64,000 nucleotides of DNA from Morganella psychrotolerans (GCF_001676055.1 NZ_LZEX01000003.1:78669-142668), one strand, 5' to 3'; positions 1-7,890 are shown, numbered from the stretch's first letter. Numbers and translations are program-made. The notes: generated from the letters alone by a model not told the origin.

Positions 1-116
1 TTGCATTCCTTCAGCGATTCGAATTGCTGTATCAGTATTGATTCCAAAAAATAGAGCCGAAATATTATGAATGCGATATGCTTCGGCTGATTATAATTCA
101 AAGAGGTTGATACCAG

Positions 117-422
117 ATGAAGAAGCTAATTTTAGTATTATCACTGTTTCTCGCGTTACCTGTGCTTGCACAAACCGAGACGCCATCTCCTGAAGGTGAC
201 TTTCCTAAACTTCATCTGAACGAAGAAAACGAACAGATCGCTCGCAAGGTTGCATTTGATTATCTGGCTAACGCTAAGATTTTCATTTCCCAGGGTGTGG
301 TCTCTAAAGACACGGTGACTTATGAAGCTATCATCGCTGATCAGCGGTGTACCATTGAAATGGAGTTAAACAACCTACCGATTGAGCGATGGCTCGTGAA
401 AAAACTCGACTGTAAGAACTGA
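117..422 (+). CDS. small exported protein of unknown function
   Basis: A 101-residue protein whose first ~18 residues form a classical signal peptide: Lys-Lys, a Leu/Val-rich core, then Ala-x-Ala before Gln19. The mature part is about 80 residues, hydrophilic, with a conserved-looking Cys pair near the C-terminus (QRC and LDC) that could form a disulfide in the periplasm. An AGAGG ribosome site lies upstream. It is followed by a weak hairpin. I do not recognise the family; export is well supported, the function is unknown. Confidence 0.7.
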   Translation: MKKLILVLSLFLALPVLAQTETPSPEGDFPKLHLNEENEQIARKVAFDYLANAKIFISQGVVSKDTVTYEAIIADQRCTIEMELNNLPIERWLVKKLDCKN

Positions 423-440
423 TCCCCATCGCCCATCCTT

Positions 441-474
441 AACGGCAGACTTAACCATGATGAGGTTTGCCGTT
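441..474 (+). terminator. possible terminator hairpin
   Basis: AACGGCA ... TTTGCCGTT form a stem with a long loop after the 117-422 gene. There is no strong T-tract, so termination is tentative. Confidence 0.35.
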
Positions 475-531
475 ACCCTGTCCCAAAATCCGCATCAATC
501 TATCGTACCAAAATTTTGTTGCCCTTTTGGC

Positions 532-560
532 TTCGTCAGCTGCTGAGGTCATGGTTAACT
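532..560 (+). promoter_or_regulatory. plasmid promoter module (TTCGTC-17-TTAACT)
   Basis: TTCGTC, a 17-bp spacer beginning AGCTG, then TTAACT; it sits 35 bp before the next gene. It is a member of the repeated module described in the findings (near-identical spacer GAGGTCATGG also at 53125-53153). Confidence 0.65.
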
Positions 561-594
561 ATTCACACAAGAATAATTAACAAATGGAGTAACA

Positions 595-1113
595 ATGTTA
601 AATCTAATTGCCCGCCTGGCAGAGACTGGTCATCAAGTTTGGTTCGGTGAAAGTGACACGGTGACGGTAACGCAAGTTAGTGGTGAATCGCGGGTGGTTC
701 TCGAAAGTATCATCGCTACCGATCCGGCAGCTGTCCTGAACCTACTATCTCGTTATGGAGCCAGCGTTAAGGCCGTAGATGATAAGCTGCTAATCTGGCG
801 TGACGAGAACGGCGATGACTGGGCCTGCGATCGAGGTAATCTCTATCGTGGTGTACGTGATGAATATGGCGTTCGCTGGGAAGTGAAGCTGATACATGGC
901 ATCACTATCCATTCCCCGTTCGATGCCGTGTTCTGGTTTGCATTACCCTGGGTTTCCCGCGTTGATGTGAATGTCCATTTCATCGTGGGTGATCCGCTGG
1001 TGGTTTCCGCCCCGGCCTACATTACGCTGAATGGTCAATTGGACAAAGATCAGGTTATGGCCTGGGTGAAACTTTCCGGCATGCAAAATGCCACCCGCAT
1101 TTCCGAACTGTAA
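595..1113 (+). CDS. hypothetical protein, 172 aa
   Basis: Starts at ATG after GGAGTAACA (good Shine-Dalgarno) and follows the promoter module at 532. A 172-residue soluble, Trp- and Val-rich protein with no signal peptide or membrane segment and no motif I recognise. It is a single-gene transcription unit, closed by a strong hairpin at 1129. Confidence 0.75.
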   Translation: MLNLIARLAETGHQVWFGESDTVTVTQVSGESRVVLESIIATDPAAVLNLLSRYGASVKAVDDKLLIWRDENGDDWACDRGNLYRGVRDEYGVRWEVKLIHGITIHSPFDAVFWFALPWVSRVDVNVHFIVGDPLVVSAPAYITLNGQLDKDQVMAWVKLSGMQNATRISEL

Positions 1114-1128
1114 TACGCCATCTTAACT

Positions 1129-1147
1129 ATGGGGGAAGCTCCCCCAT
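1129..1147 (+). terminator. rho-independent-like terminator
   Basis: ATGGGGG-AAGCT-CCCCCAT hairpin followed by TTTT, directly after the 595-1113 gene. Confidence 0.65.
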
Positions 1148-1197
1148 TTTGTAACGCACTCCCCTATTCAAAAAACTATTTTTTTTCTTCGATTCGC

Positions 1198-1226
1198 TTC
1201 GTCAGCGGTTAACCGTGAGTGATACT
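1198..1226 (+). promoter_or_regulatory. plasmid promoter module (TTCGTC-17-GATACT)
   Basis: TTCGTCAGCGG core, exact 17-bp spacing, GATACT. A T-rich tract (1179-1190) lies upstream. The conserved leader GTAAACAAAACGAATAAC follows at 1240-1257, then the gene at 1277. Confidence 0.75.
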
Positions 1227-1276
1227 GTTTACAGAGGCAGTAAACAAAACGAATAACATCTATCGAGGTCATCACA

Positions 1277-1516
1277 ATGAATCTGAACGCTATCAGCCAA
1301 GCCGCAAAACGCCCGAACCAGACTCCGGCCCAATTCATGCGTATCGCCAACGAGTCAGACCTGTTCAAGAAGGGTCGCACTTTGTGGTATCACTACAGCC
1401 GTAGTTTTGGTTTTGAGCGTGAACTGGTTCGCACCAATACCTTGCGCCTGGCACAAGGCAGCGGCCTACCGGTTTCGTTCGTTGAGCGTGCCATCAATCA
1501 TTATCTGACCCACTGA
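1277..1516 (+). CDS. small basic hypothetical protein, 79 aa
   Basis: Starts at ATG 20 bp after the conserved leader. It is a 79-residue, Arg/Asn-rich soluble protein. The C-terminal half (LRLAQGSGLPVSFVERAINHYL) has helical, possibly helix-turn-helix-like character, but no firm domain call is possible. It is the first gene of a run continuing at 1541, 1813 and 2160. Confidence 0.65.
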   Translation: MNLNAISQAAKRPNQTPAQFMRIANESDLFKKGRTLWYHYSRSFGFERELVRTNTLRLAQGSGLPVSFVERAINHYLTH

Positions 1517-1540
1517 TCCACCAGCGTAAGGACAAATGCG

Positions 1541-1768
1541 ATGAGCGCTATCAACGGTACTTATTGGGTCAAGAACGGCCACACCTTTGGTTATACCTTC
1601 CCTGAGCAACCAAACATCTTGGGTGTTCTGGCAAGCAAACCACAATTGGGTGCCTGCCTGTCTATGGAGCCGCAGCTGATCACCCCTTCGGATGATATGC
1701 GCAAAGCCACTGTGCAGGACTTCGACTTATTCCGCGTTGTTGTCGCTTCAGACTTCAAGCCTGAGTAA
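1541..1768 (+). CDS. hypothetical protein, 75 aa
   Basis: ATG preceded by a GTAAGGAC ribosome site, 24 bp after the previous stop. A small soluble protein of unknown family, followed by a hairpin at 1775 that may attenuate read-through to the next gene. Confidence 0.6.
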   Translation: MSAINGTYWVKNGHTFGYTFPEQPNILGVLASKPQLGACLSMEPQLITPSDDMRKATVQDFDLFRVVVASDFKPE

Positions 1769-1774
1769 TTCTTT

Positions 1775-1792
1775 GGTGCTCTTCGGAGCACC
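1775..1792 (+). terminator. intra-operon hairpin
   Basis: GGTGCTC-TT-CGGAGCACC stem between two genes with only a short pyrimidine tail; a weak terminator or processing stem. Confidence 0.4.
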
Positions 1793-1812
1793 TTCTAATT
1801 CGAGAGACCGTC

Positions 1813-2151
1813 ATGAATAATGAACTGAAAGAGCTGATCGCTATGCTCCTGGAAGATGCAAAGCGTATCCAGCAGCTGGAACCAAATGCCGGAACTGCGG
1901 CGCGTATTGTAGCGGCACAGAAAGTGCTTACTCGCGGTGATGATGAATATGCGCTGCCCGTGCTGGTGGCTACATCTTACCGTCTGGCTCTGGCTGAGGC
2001 GGGCTACGATTACTCGGTCAATATTGACGGCTCTTTGGTGGTTAAGGATCCGATTGCGTGCAGTAACGGTGCTTGCAAGTGGGTGGAGCACAAAGACGTT
2101 GTTCTACGTAGCAACAACGATGTTATCCGTTTCATTGAGAGCAGGAACTAG
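1813..2151 (+). CDS. hypothetical protein, 112 aa
   Basis: Starts at ATG after a GAGAGACC ribosome site. An acidic, helical N-terminal half (residues 1-60) is followed by a compact beta-rich region with a Cys pair (ACSNGAC) and the ending FIESRN. No family recognised. The next gene starts 8 bp after its stop, so the two are translated together. Confidence 0.65.
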   Translation: MNNELKELIAMLLEDAKRIQQLEPNAGTAARIVAAQKVLTRGDDEYALPVLVATSYRLALAEAGYDYSVNIDGSLVVKDPIACSNGACKWVEHKDVVLRSNNDVIRFIESRN

Positions 2152-2159
2152 GAGGCCTT

Positions 2160-2363
2160 ATGTTCCCTCAGGATGTCGAAGTACACGCACACCGTTACAC
2201 TCAGGCAGGTGGAAAGCGCATGGTGCAATACAGTACCCCTGGTAATAACGGTTGGCTGATCACCAATGGCGATGCAACTGACTTACCCGATGTGCAAGCT
2301 CGACATATTGCGTTGCTCAACTATGCGCGCGATAACGGTACGTTAGTCAAAACCAACGCCTAA
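2160..2363 (+). CDS. hypothetical protein, 67 aa
   Basis: ATG directly after AGGAGGCCTT, a strong Shine-Dalgarno, 8 bp from the preceding stop. A short soluble protein of unknown function, last gene of the 1277-2363 operon. Confidence 0.65.
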   Translation: MFPQDVEVHAHRYTQAGGKRMVQYSTPGNNGWLITNGDATDLPDVQARHIALLNYARDNGTLVKTNA

Positions 2364-2440
2364 AAATCGATTTCAAAATAACGCTTTCCATACCCTGCTC
2401 GGCAATCTGTCGGGTGGGGCGCTTGCGTTTTAATCTCCAG

Positions 2441-2456
2441 ATTTCGCATGCGAAAT
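2441..2456. promoter_or_regulatory. candidate parS-like palindrome
   Basis: Perfect 16-bp palindrome ATTTCGCATGCGAAAT in an intergenic region. It is the leftmost of a cluster around parAB and is inferred to be a ParB binding site. Confidence 0.6.
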
Positions 2457-2571
2457 GTTGCTCATTTTCCGGAACGCTTTTCCCTGAACAGCCGGTTTTC
2501 GTTCCTCTATTCTGGCGCTGAAATGACAGTAAATTAATTATTCAAATCAGCAATAATTGTGCCCCAATCGC

Positions 2572-2600
2572 TTCGTTGGCGGTGAGCCTCATGGGAGAAT
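2572..2600 (+). promoter_or_regulatory. plasmid promoter module (TTCGTT-17-GAGAAT)
   Basis: TTCGTTGGCGG variant, 17-bp spacing, GAGAAT. The leader variant GTGAACAAAACAAATAAC follows at 2608-2625. Confidence 0.65.
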
Positions 2601-2635
2601 TTAGGCAGTGAACAAAACAAATAACATGAGGAAAT

Positions 2636-3079
2636 ATGATGCATACTTTATCCGACCTTCTCCACTACGCTGGCGTTACCTCTCATAAACTGACTCTGCT
2701 TTCCATCCGCGATTATAACGCCTGTTGGGGTCGCACTGGTCGCGCCATACGTCCTTTTCCTCGTTACACGGTTTGGTATGACACTGAAGATCAGAATGAC
2801 CGCATCGTATTCACCTTTGAAGCCGTCCTTAACACTAAGCGCACTGCACCAGAAAAGTTGGCAGACATCAGTATTCAAATCAGCCATCACAGTGACTGGG
2901 ATCCTGTGAAGCGCAAGCTGACTGTCTCTCACCCTGAGCGCTTCCTGAAGGTCGATGGTATGGCAGTAGGTGCTGCTGAGAAGACTAAGTCATTGTGGAA
3001 AGAAATCACTGCACTGACTGAAGGCCTTCAACGACATGAAAAACTCAGTTCTTATGAAGTGACATTCCTTGCACCGTAA
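2636..3079 (+). CDS. hypothetical protein, 147 aa
   Basis: Starts at the ATG pair after a GAGGAAAT ribosome site, 10 bp past the conserved leader. A 147-residue soluble, basic protein with predicted mixed alpha/beta structure and no recognised motif. It is expressed from its own promoter module. Confidence 0.7.
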   Translation: MMHTLSDLLHYAGVTSHKLTLLSIRDYNACWGRTGRAIRPFPRYTVWYDTEDQNDRIVFTFEAVLNTKRTAPEKLADISIQISHHSDWDPVKRKLTVSHPERFLKVDGMAVGAAEKTKSLWKEITALTEGLQRHEKLSSYEVTFLAP

Positions 3080-3145
3080 ACATTCAACTCAGACCGCTTC
3101 GGCGGTCGCTTACCCTATTCCGTTACTTACAGTGAGGTTCCGATT

Positions 3146-3352
3146 ATGGCTCATATTCAATTCAATAACGCGCAGGAACAAGCGCTCTTCGATGCTCTAC
3201 TGGCAAGCGCCCTTAATGGGGTATCTACTTCGATTTGGGATCAAAATAGACCCAACGCCCCGCGACAAGAAGACGTGGCGAACGTGGCTTTTGCTCTGGC
3301 CGCTGATGCGTTTGAACTGAGAAGGAAATACTGCAAGGTTACAGGGGAGTAG
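3146..3352 (+). CDS. hypothetical protein, 68 aa
   Basis: ATG after a GTGAGGTTCC ribosome site. A helical, Ala-rich 68-residue protein. It ends about 45 bp before the convergent parB gene. Family unknown. Confidence 0.6.
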   Translation: MAHIQFNNAQEQALFDALLASALNGVSTSIWDQNRPNAPRQEDVANVAFALAADAFELRRKYCKVTGE

Positions 3353-3397
3353 TTCTGAAAAGAGAGGCCACGGGAACCCGTGGTCTCTGAAGCGCAA

Positions 3398-4402
3398 TTA
3401 ACCCTTAATGACGCCTTGAACAATGAGGCTGGCTGCATCCACAGATACATCACCTTCCACTGTTCTGACCCATACCTTGTGATCTGCATCTGGTGCGCGG
3501 TCTGTCACTATCGTACCGACCTGACCGTCGAACTGAACTTGCACACTCCAAACTGGACTTGCGTTTGCCGCTTTTTTCTTGTTTTTGCTGGTGGATTTCG
3601 CATGCGAAATTTTACCGTTCTTTTTGCTCTTCAGCCTATCCAACTCGCCTTTCGCGTCTGTGCGGGTAAGCCCTGAAGTGCGTGCCTGGGACGTTAGCTT
3701 GTCGGTGACTTGCGGGCTAAGCTCACTTATCTGAGTTAGCGTATACGCGAGATCAATATCAGAAGTGACCCCGTCACGTAATAACTTGATCACGGATTCC
3801 GGAGCGTCAACCAAGCGCAGGTGTTTGCTGATGTATGAGGTTGGCTTCCCCACGGTCTTAGCGATGTCCTCTCCTGACATATTGTGAAGGCGTTTCAGCT
3901 CGTCAAAGGCCAGTGCAGTCGCCAGTGGTTTAAGGCCAGACTGCTGAAGGTTTTCTATCAGCTGACCAATGATGCGCATCTTGTCGTCTTTGGGTGGAGT
4001 ACCGACATAGATATCAATGTGTGAATCACCACGCTTCTTAGCGCTTCTCCAGCGTGTTTCCCCCATCCAGATACGGTAACCATTTCGGTCGCGAGGAAAG
4101 CAGCGCGGCGGTGTGAGGATACCTACTGTTACAAACGAGTCGGCCATGCCATCAATCACTTCATCATCAAAATCCTGATCTGGACGAACCTGAGTTTCTG
4201 CGTAAACTTCGGTTATCGGGACACGGACGATTTGACCTTCAGCCTCAATTTCTGGCCGAGCTATATCACTCATGATCTGGTGAGCCATCCCGTCCCGTTT
4301 ATCAAATTCAGGGGACTTGTTCTCAATTACCTGATTCACGCCCTCAACGGCAGCTGAGTTCTGCTTATTCTTCATGAGTGCTTTGAATGATTTTTTCGCC
4401 AT
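3398..4402 (-). CDS. parB: ParB-family plasmid partition protein
   Basis: Centromere-binding protein of the partition system, second gene of the parA-parB operon (5 bp after parA). Visible in order: a basic N-terminal segment; a ParB/Spo0J N-terminal domain with the GERRxRA-like motif GETRWRSAKKRG (residues ~108-119); a KorB-type helix-turn-helix region (MSGEDIAKTVGKPTSYISKHLRL, split here: MSGEDIAKTVGK and PTSYISKHLRL); a Lys/Ser-rich linker; and a ~50-residue C-terminal dimer-like domain. The 334-residue length fits plasmid ParB/SopB-type proteins. A copy of the 16-bp palindrome lies inside the linker-coding region (3595-3610), where it encodes ISHAK. Assignment to ParB is firm; binding to that palindrome is inferred. 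Confidence 0.92.
   Translation of the reverse strand: MAKKSFKALMKNKQNSAAVEGVNQVIENKSPEFDKRDGMAHQIMSDIARPEIEAEGQIVRVPITEVYAETQVRPDQDFDDEVIDGMADSFVTVGILTPPRCFPRDRNGYRIWMGETRWRSAKKRGDSHIDIYVGTPPKDDKMRIIGQLIENLQQSGLKPLATALAFDELKRLHNMSGEDIAKTVGKPTSYISKHLRLVDAPESVIKLLRDGVTSDIDLAYTLTQISELSPQVTDKLTSQARTSGLTRTDAKGELDRLKSKKNGKISHAKSTSKNKKKAANASPVWSVQVQFDGQVGTIVTDRAPDADHKVWVRTVEGDVSVDAASLIVQGVIKG
3595..3610. promoter_or_regulatory. candidate parS-like palindrome inside parB
   Basis: ATTTCGCATGCGAAAT, perfect, within the parB coding sequence at the hinge between the helix-turn-helix and C-terminal domains. Confidence 0.6.
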
Positions 4403-4407
4403 CTGAA

Positions 4408-5271
4408 TTACCCTACCAATTGAACTATTTTTTCTGCTAATGCTTGATACTGGATCGCAGGTCTAGATTTAGAGTCGTATTCGCGGAATGTCAGGCCAAG
4501 CTCTATAGCCTCTTTCGCGGTTGCCTGTGCGAAGGAGATATAGGCAAGGATGTAGTCTTTGTTGTAGCCCTTCGATTCGAGTATCTCCACCAGCATGTTT
4601 AGGTTGTGCGTATCTACTGCGCCCAGGTAACCGTCAAACAACGGTTTACTGTAGTTGGAGACTGTGGCTTGTGTAATGTACGTGCCGAGAAAATGCAGTT
4701 TCGGGTTGTAGTTCTTTTTGATTTTCTGCATGTAAGTGATCTGCTTCGCCACAGCGTTACGGGATTGTTTCTCCAGTAGCGTTGGGATCAGCAAGTAATC
4801 TGCTGCCATGTGGCTGGCAACCATCACGTTTGAATACGAAGGTGCGGAGTCGATAAGGATGTAGTCGTAATACTCTTTCAACTGCAACATGCGATCACGA
4901 AAATCGAACATACAATCTGAGTGACGATAGTTAATTTCATTCAGTTCGCTGGTGGAGCCGAGGAAGTGACGACCGTCTTTAAGCTCTATGGGCTGTATAG
5001 TGGAATCAGGGATAAACAACTGGTAGGTATTAGCCTCCCCAGGTGTGAATTCATTCTTCAGCGGTTCGCGTTCAATCTCAAGAGGAAGCTCATCAGGAAA
5101 GGTTCTTTCAGTCAGGCCGGTCGTCCAGTCGGCGTCTATCATTAGCACTTTCTTGCCTGCCATTTGAAGGTCATAGGCAATTTCATTTGTGGATTGAGAT
5201 TTGACCACACCACCTTTTTGACTGCATACAACGATTAGTTTACCCAACGGCTTATCAGCTTTTTTTTCCAT
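4408..5271 (-). CDS. parA: ParA-family partition ATPase
   Basis: A 287-residue ParA/MinD-type P-loop ATPase, first gene of parAB. The N-terminal deviant Walker A reads CSQKGGVVKSQ (residues ~17-27), followed by VLMIDAD (Walker A') and YILIDSAPS (Walker B). There is no N-terminal helix-turn-helix, so it is a short ParA (type Ib-like length) that would not be expected to bind an operator like P1 ParA. Oddity: the family signature is KGGxGK[ST]; here the Gly before the catalytic Lys is Val (codon GTC). A palindrome at 5286 lies 15 bp upstream of the start, a likely site of autoregulation through ParB. Identity is firm; the effect of the Val is unknown. Confidence 0.92.
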   Translation of the reverse strand: MEKKADKPLGKLIVVCSQKGGVVKSQSTNEIAYDLQMAGKKVLMIDADWTTGLTERTFPDELPLEIEREPLKNEFTPGEANTYQLFIPDSTIQPIELKDGRHFLGSTSELNEINYRHSDCMFDFRDRMLQLKEYYDYILIDSAPSYSNVMVASHMAADYLLIPTLLEKQSRNAVAKQITYMQKIKKNYNPKLHFLGTYITQATVSNYSKPLFDGYLGAVDTHNLNMLVEILESKGYNKDYILAYISFAQATAKEAIELGLTFREYDSKSRPAIQYQALAEKIVQLVG

Positions 5272-5285
5272 GTTCTTTCCTTTAA

Positions 5286-5301
5286 ATTTCGCATGCGAAA
5301 T
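5286..5301. promoter_or_regulatory. candidate parS/operator upstream of parA
   Basis: Perfect ATTTCGCATGCGAAAT 15 bp before the parA start, where bound ParB would cover the leader. Confidence 0.65.
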
Positions 5302-5511
5302 TCGGTATAGAAAAATAACGCCCCCCGGTTCTGGCGAGGTTTAGTCTAGTGCTAAACAACCACCAAATGCAGGGATTTGCTCGCTATACCGATAATCGTT
5401 ATTCTTGAAATTATTCATCTTCTTTTTTAATCATACCATGCTCGTAATAAATATTAACCAGTGTGGTAGATATATTTGACGCCTCACGTTCTACAATGCA
5501 CTGAAGATGAT

Positions 5512-5527
5512 ATTTCGCATGCGAAAT
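5512..5527. promoter_or_regulatory. candidate parS-like palindrome
   Basis: Perfect 16-bp palindrome in the 415-bp gene-free stretch (5272-5688) upstream of parA. That stretch otherwise holds the parA promoter region and one promoter module. Confidence 0.65.
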
Positions 5528-5567
5528 TTTGGGCTGAAAACAGTTTTTGGAGTGACGCTCTGAATAG

Positions 5568-5583
5568 ATTTCGCATGCGAAAT
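5568..5583. promoter_or_regulatory. candidate parS-like palindrome
   Basis: Perfect 16-bp palindrome, 56 bp from the preceding copy; the pair flanks a G/T-rich segment. Confidence 0.65.
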
Positions 5584-5636
5584 AATTAAATCCACCAGCT
5601 ATGTCGTGACTTGAAAAGATTATTTATTTTGAGCTA

Positions 5637-5665
5637 TTTGTCGGCGGACTGTGTTGGTCGATACT
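5637..5665 (+). promoter_or_regulatory. plasmid promoter module (TTTGTC-17-GATACT)
   Basis: TTTGTCGGCGG, 17-bp spacing, GATACT; drives the 5695 operon divergently from parAB. Confidence 0.65.
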
Positions 5666-5694
5666 GATATCAGATACCCCTTGCGGAGATGCAC

Positions 5695-5964
5695 ATGATT
5701 ATCGGTTCACGCTCTTTCCTGATAAACCACCTGCTGAAAAACTTCACAGATGACCAATCAATCGCGCTCGACATGCTGACCATTGAAAACGTGGGAGAGA
5801 TAGAAGCTGACCTATCCCTGGAACGCCCATTAACTGAAGGTGAGCGAGTTCACGTTCTGAGTTCGGTAGTGGAAAACTACGATGTGAATACCGGTGCAGG
5901 CTTTGACCACGTCCGCAATGAGATCGCCTCTCTACGCATCCCACAAAAGGAAGTCACGCAATGA
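5695..5964 (+). CDS. hypothetical acidic protein, 89 aa
   Basis: The ATG at 5695 is chosen over the one at 5689 because GCGGAG ends just before 5689 and is correctly spaced only for 5695. The protein is acidic and largely helical, with the ending EIASLRIPQKEVTQ. It overlaps the next gene by ATGA, so translation is coupled. Family unknown. Confidence 0.65.
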   Translation: MIIGSRSFLINHLLKNFTDDQSIALDMLTIENVGEIEADLSLERPLTEGERVHVLSSVVENYDVNTGAGFDHVRNEIASLRIPQKEVTQ

Positions 5965-6206
5965 ATACTGGTTTGAAAACCTATTACTGCATGTTGCCCA
6001 ACGGAAAGGTGCAAGCTCATCAATCTCCGTGGAAACCAACCCATGCAGTGGCTGCGCGAAACGAGTCGAGAGACTGGTATGCACATTCGTGGTGTTCATC
6101 TCAATTAGCAGCTGAGCGCTGTTATGAATTGACCCAGCAAGAGCAGGGCGTGAAAGTGGAGGTTCTGCGCGTCACTGATGAGGAGCCTGAGAAGTTGCCG
6201 TTTTAA
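5961..6206 (+). CDS. hypothetical protein, 81 aa
   Basis: Start overlaps the previous stop (ATGA). An 81-residue protein with many aromatic residues and paired Cys near the N-terminus (YYCMLPNGK). It resembles small phage/plasmid accessory proteins, but I cannot name a family. Confidence 0.65.
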   Translation: MNTGLKTYYCMLPNGKVQAHQSPWKPTHAVAARNESRDWYAHSWCSSQLAAERCYELTQQEQGVKVEVLRVTDEEPEKLPF

Positions 6207-6244
6207 TTCTTTTTTAAAAATAGTAATTTTTCTGACCTTTCCGC

Positions 6245-6273
6245 TTCGTCAGCGGTGAGTGCTGGGTGATACT
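6245..6273 (+). promoter_or_regulatory. plasmid promoter module (TTCGTC-17-GATACT)
   Basis: Archetypal copy: TTCGTCAGCGG, 17 bp, GATACT, then GGATTCAGA (likely start region) and the leader GTAAACAAAACGAATAAC at 6287-6304. A T-run lies just upstream. Confidence 0.75.
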
Positions 6274-6321
6274 GGATTCAGAAGAGGTAAACAAAACGAA
6301 TAACTTAAACGGGGAAATATC

Positions 6322-6666
6322 ATGTCACTGAATCCAACTCTCGTCGCGATGTTCATCTTCAGCAGCTTCAACGAAACTCGTGTTCCTCTCATTAAGCAGG
6401 ACGATGATGCTCAAGCGCGCATCGACTTTAACGTAGCTGGTGGCGGTGAAATTGAGTGCGCGGATTGGATCCGTGAGCTGGCAATCGACATCGTTGAAGA
6501 GTGCGACGAAACCTTCATCAGCAAAGAAGGTCCGGGTATCTGGTATTACGAAGTTGCTGAAGTCATCGGGGCCAAGATCGTAAACGATGCAAACGAAGGA
6601 CACGTTTACCAATGTGACATCGTTAAGTTTGCGCTGGAGCAGACCATTGCGTGGGTTAACTCCTGA
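6322..6666 (+). CDS. hypothetical acidic protein, 114 aa
   Basis: Starts at ATG after GGGGAAATATC, 18 bp past the conserved leader. A strongly acidic, soluble 114-residue protein with several Glu/Asp-rich helices. It is closed by the hairpin at 6680. Family unknown. Confidence 0.7.
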   Translation: MSLNPTLVAMFIFSSFNETRVPLIKQDDDAQARIDFNVAGGGEIECADWIRELAIDIVEECDETFISKEGPGIWYYEVAEVIGAKIVNDANEGHVYQCDIVKFALEQTIAWVNS

Positions 6667-6679
6667 AGTTCATCCACCA

Positions 6680-6695
6680 GCCGCCTGCGGGCGGC
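6680..6695 (+). terminator. hairpin terminator
   Basis: GCCGCC-TGCG-GGCGGC stem after the 6322-6666 gene; the tail is only moderately T-rich. Confidence 0.45.
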
Positions 6696-6722
6696 TTCAC
6701 TCTATCCACTGAGAGCTAAGCA

Positions 6723-7004
6723 ATGGTTATTAGTAAACTCAAGGCAGGCGACACTGTCTGGTCAATCTCACGCACTAAGATGGGAAACACGAACATCCCC
6801 ACCGTATCCGTTCACCCTATCCAGATCATCGAGGTCAACGAGACCAGCGTTGTTGCAAGCTGGAATCACAACGCGCCAAAACGGTTCGGTCTGAATACGA
6901 TTAAGGGCTGGAAGAAAGAGAAGCCTGTACTCATCAAACAGTTGTTCGGTAGTCAACGGCTAGCTACCAAGGCCGAGATAGCTGAACTGAAATCCAAGGG
7001 GTGA
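6723..7004 (+). CDS. hypothetical basic protein, 93 aa
   Basis: ATG after a GAGAGCTAAGCA ribosome site. A beta-rich, basic 93-residue protein: an N-terminal SKLKAGDTVWSI segment that looks like a small barrel, and a C-terminal helical tail. It may bind nucleic acid, but this is inference from composition only. Confidence 0.65.
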   Translation: MVISKLKAGDTVWSISRTKMGNTNIPTVSVHPIQIIEVNETSVVASWNHNAPKRFGLNTIKGWKKEKPVLIKQLFGSQRLATKAEIAELKSKG

Positions 7005-7025
7005 CCCCCTGCTTTCACTCCAACC

Positions 7026-7052
7026 ATAAAGCCGCCTAAACTGGCGGTTTTA
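7026..7052. terminator. bidirectional hairpin terminator
   Basis: ATAAAGCCGCC-TAAA-CTGGCGGTTTTAT, with A-rich and T-rich arms on either side of a G/C stem. Confidence 0.6.
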
Positions 7053-7065
7053 TGTTGCCAAACGC

Positions 7066-7093
7066 TTTATCAGGCGTGCTTTACGAGGATAAT
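7066..7093 (+). promoter_or_regulatory. divergent copy of the promoter module (16-bp spacing)
   Basis: TTTATCAGGCG, 16 bp, GATAAT, upstream of the 7195 gene. Confidence 0.45.
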
Positions 7094-7151
7094 GAATACA
7101 TGGATGCAGCCAAGGTGGCGAAAGCGAAATGCGTGTCATGAATTTGGCTAT

Positions 7152-7167
7152 ATTTCGCATGCGAAAT
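7152..7167. promoter_or_regulatory. candidate parS-like palindrome
   Basis: Perfect ATTTCGCATGCGAAAT in the leader region of the 7195 gene. Confidence 0.6.
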
Positions 7168-7194
7168 CTCTCAAATAACAATGGTAGGGTGCTC

Positions 7195-7473
7195 ATGCAG
7201 TTCATGAAGACTTCTTACAACTTTGCCAAGCGTCGCGGCCTTACGCTCACCACTGAGCGTATAGACGGTGCCTACTTACTTTGCATCTGGGAAGAAAACA
7301 ACGACAGCGAATGGTTGTGTAGTTATGACGTGCTCGCCGATCGTCTGACCTACCGGGGAAATGTCTATCTACCCCTGGAATGTGTGAGCGCCCTGCCGAA
7401 AATCATTACCGACGAAAACCAGCTGTGCGCGGTGATCACCTTGATTGCCGATACATTGAAAACCACAGCCTGA
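7195..7473 (+). CDS. hypothetical protein, 92 aa
   Basis: The reading frame is open from 7129, but the segment before 7195 contains the 16-bp palindrome, and GGTAGGG sits correctly before ATG 7195, so I choose that start. A 92-residue soluble protein with a W-L-C-S-Y core. Unknown family; followed closely by the next gene. Confidence 0.6.
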   Translation: MQFMKTSYNFAKRRGLTLTTERIDGAYLLCIWEENNDSEWLCSYDVLADRLTYRGNVYLPLECVSALPKIITDENQLCAVITLIADTLKTTA

Positions 7474-7481
7474 AACAGGAA

Positions 7482-7799
7482 ATGAAAATCATGAAAACGT
7501 GGATGCCGAACGAAAACATTACTCAGGTCATGCTAGCATTTGGCCCTCCTGACATTGAGAAGTTCTTACCGAAGTGGGATCTCATCCCGGACGAATTCAA
7601 GCAAGGTAAAAATCCCTGGGTTGCCTTCGTTGAGCGTTGGTTTTACCAAGGGCTTGAATGTCCACCTGCGGCAAAGGAAGGTGTTGACCTGAAGTATGCA
7701 TTGGCGCATATCGTGGTGATCCTGAAAAGCTTCGATCCAAAGCAAGAACGCAAAATTGCTGGGTGCGCATACCTCGCTTCGTTGTGGTTTGTCTGCTGA
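7482..7799 (+). CDS. hypothetical protein, 105 aa
   Basis: Start chosen at the ATG after AACAGGAA, 8 bp past the previous stop (an in-frame ATG at 7491 is an alternative). Residues ~14-60 are rich in Trp/Phe/Pro; the C-terminus is helical and hydrophobic, with two Cys. Second gene of the 7195 operon. Family unknown. Confidence 0.6.
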   Translation: MKIMKTWMPNENITQVMLAFGPPDIEKFLPKWDLIPDEFKQGKNPWVAFVERWFYQGLECPPAAKEGVDLKYALAHIVVILKSFDPKQERKIAGCAYLASLWFVC

Positions 7800-7812
7800 G
7801 TTAGTCGTCCAA

Positions 7813-7828
7813 ATTTCGCATGCGAAAT
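7813..7828. promoter_or_regulatory. candidate parS-like palindrome
   Basis: Perfect 16-bp palindrome; first of three within 94 bp downstream of the 7482 gene. Confidence 0.65.
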
Positions 7829-7856
7829 GTTTACTTTCCCTGAGAGCCAAAACACG

Positions 7857-7872
7857 ATTTCGCATGCGAAAC
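7857..7872. promoter_or_regulatory. candidate parS-like palindrome (one mismatch)
   Basis: ATTTCGCATGCGAAAC: the final base differs from the consensus. Spacing to its neighbours is 44 and 34 bp. Confidence 0.55.
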
Positions 7873-7890
7873 ATTTCAATTCCATTCTCA

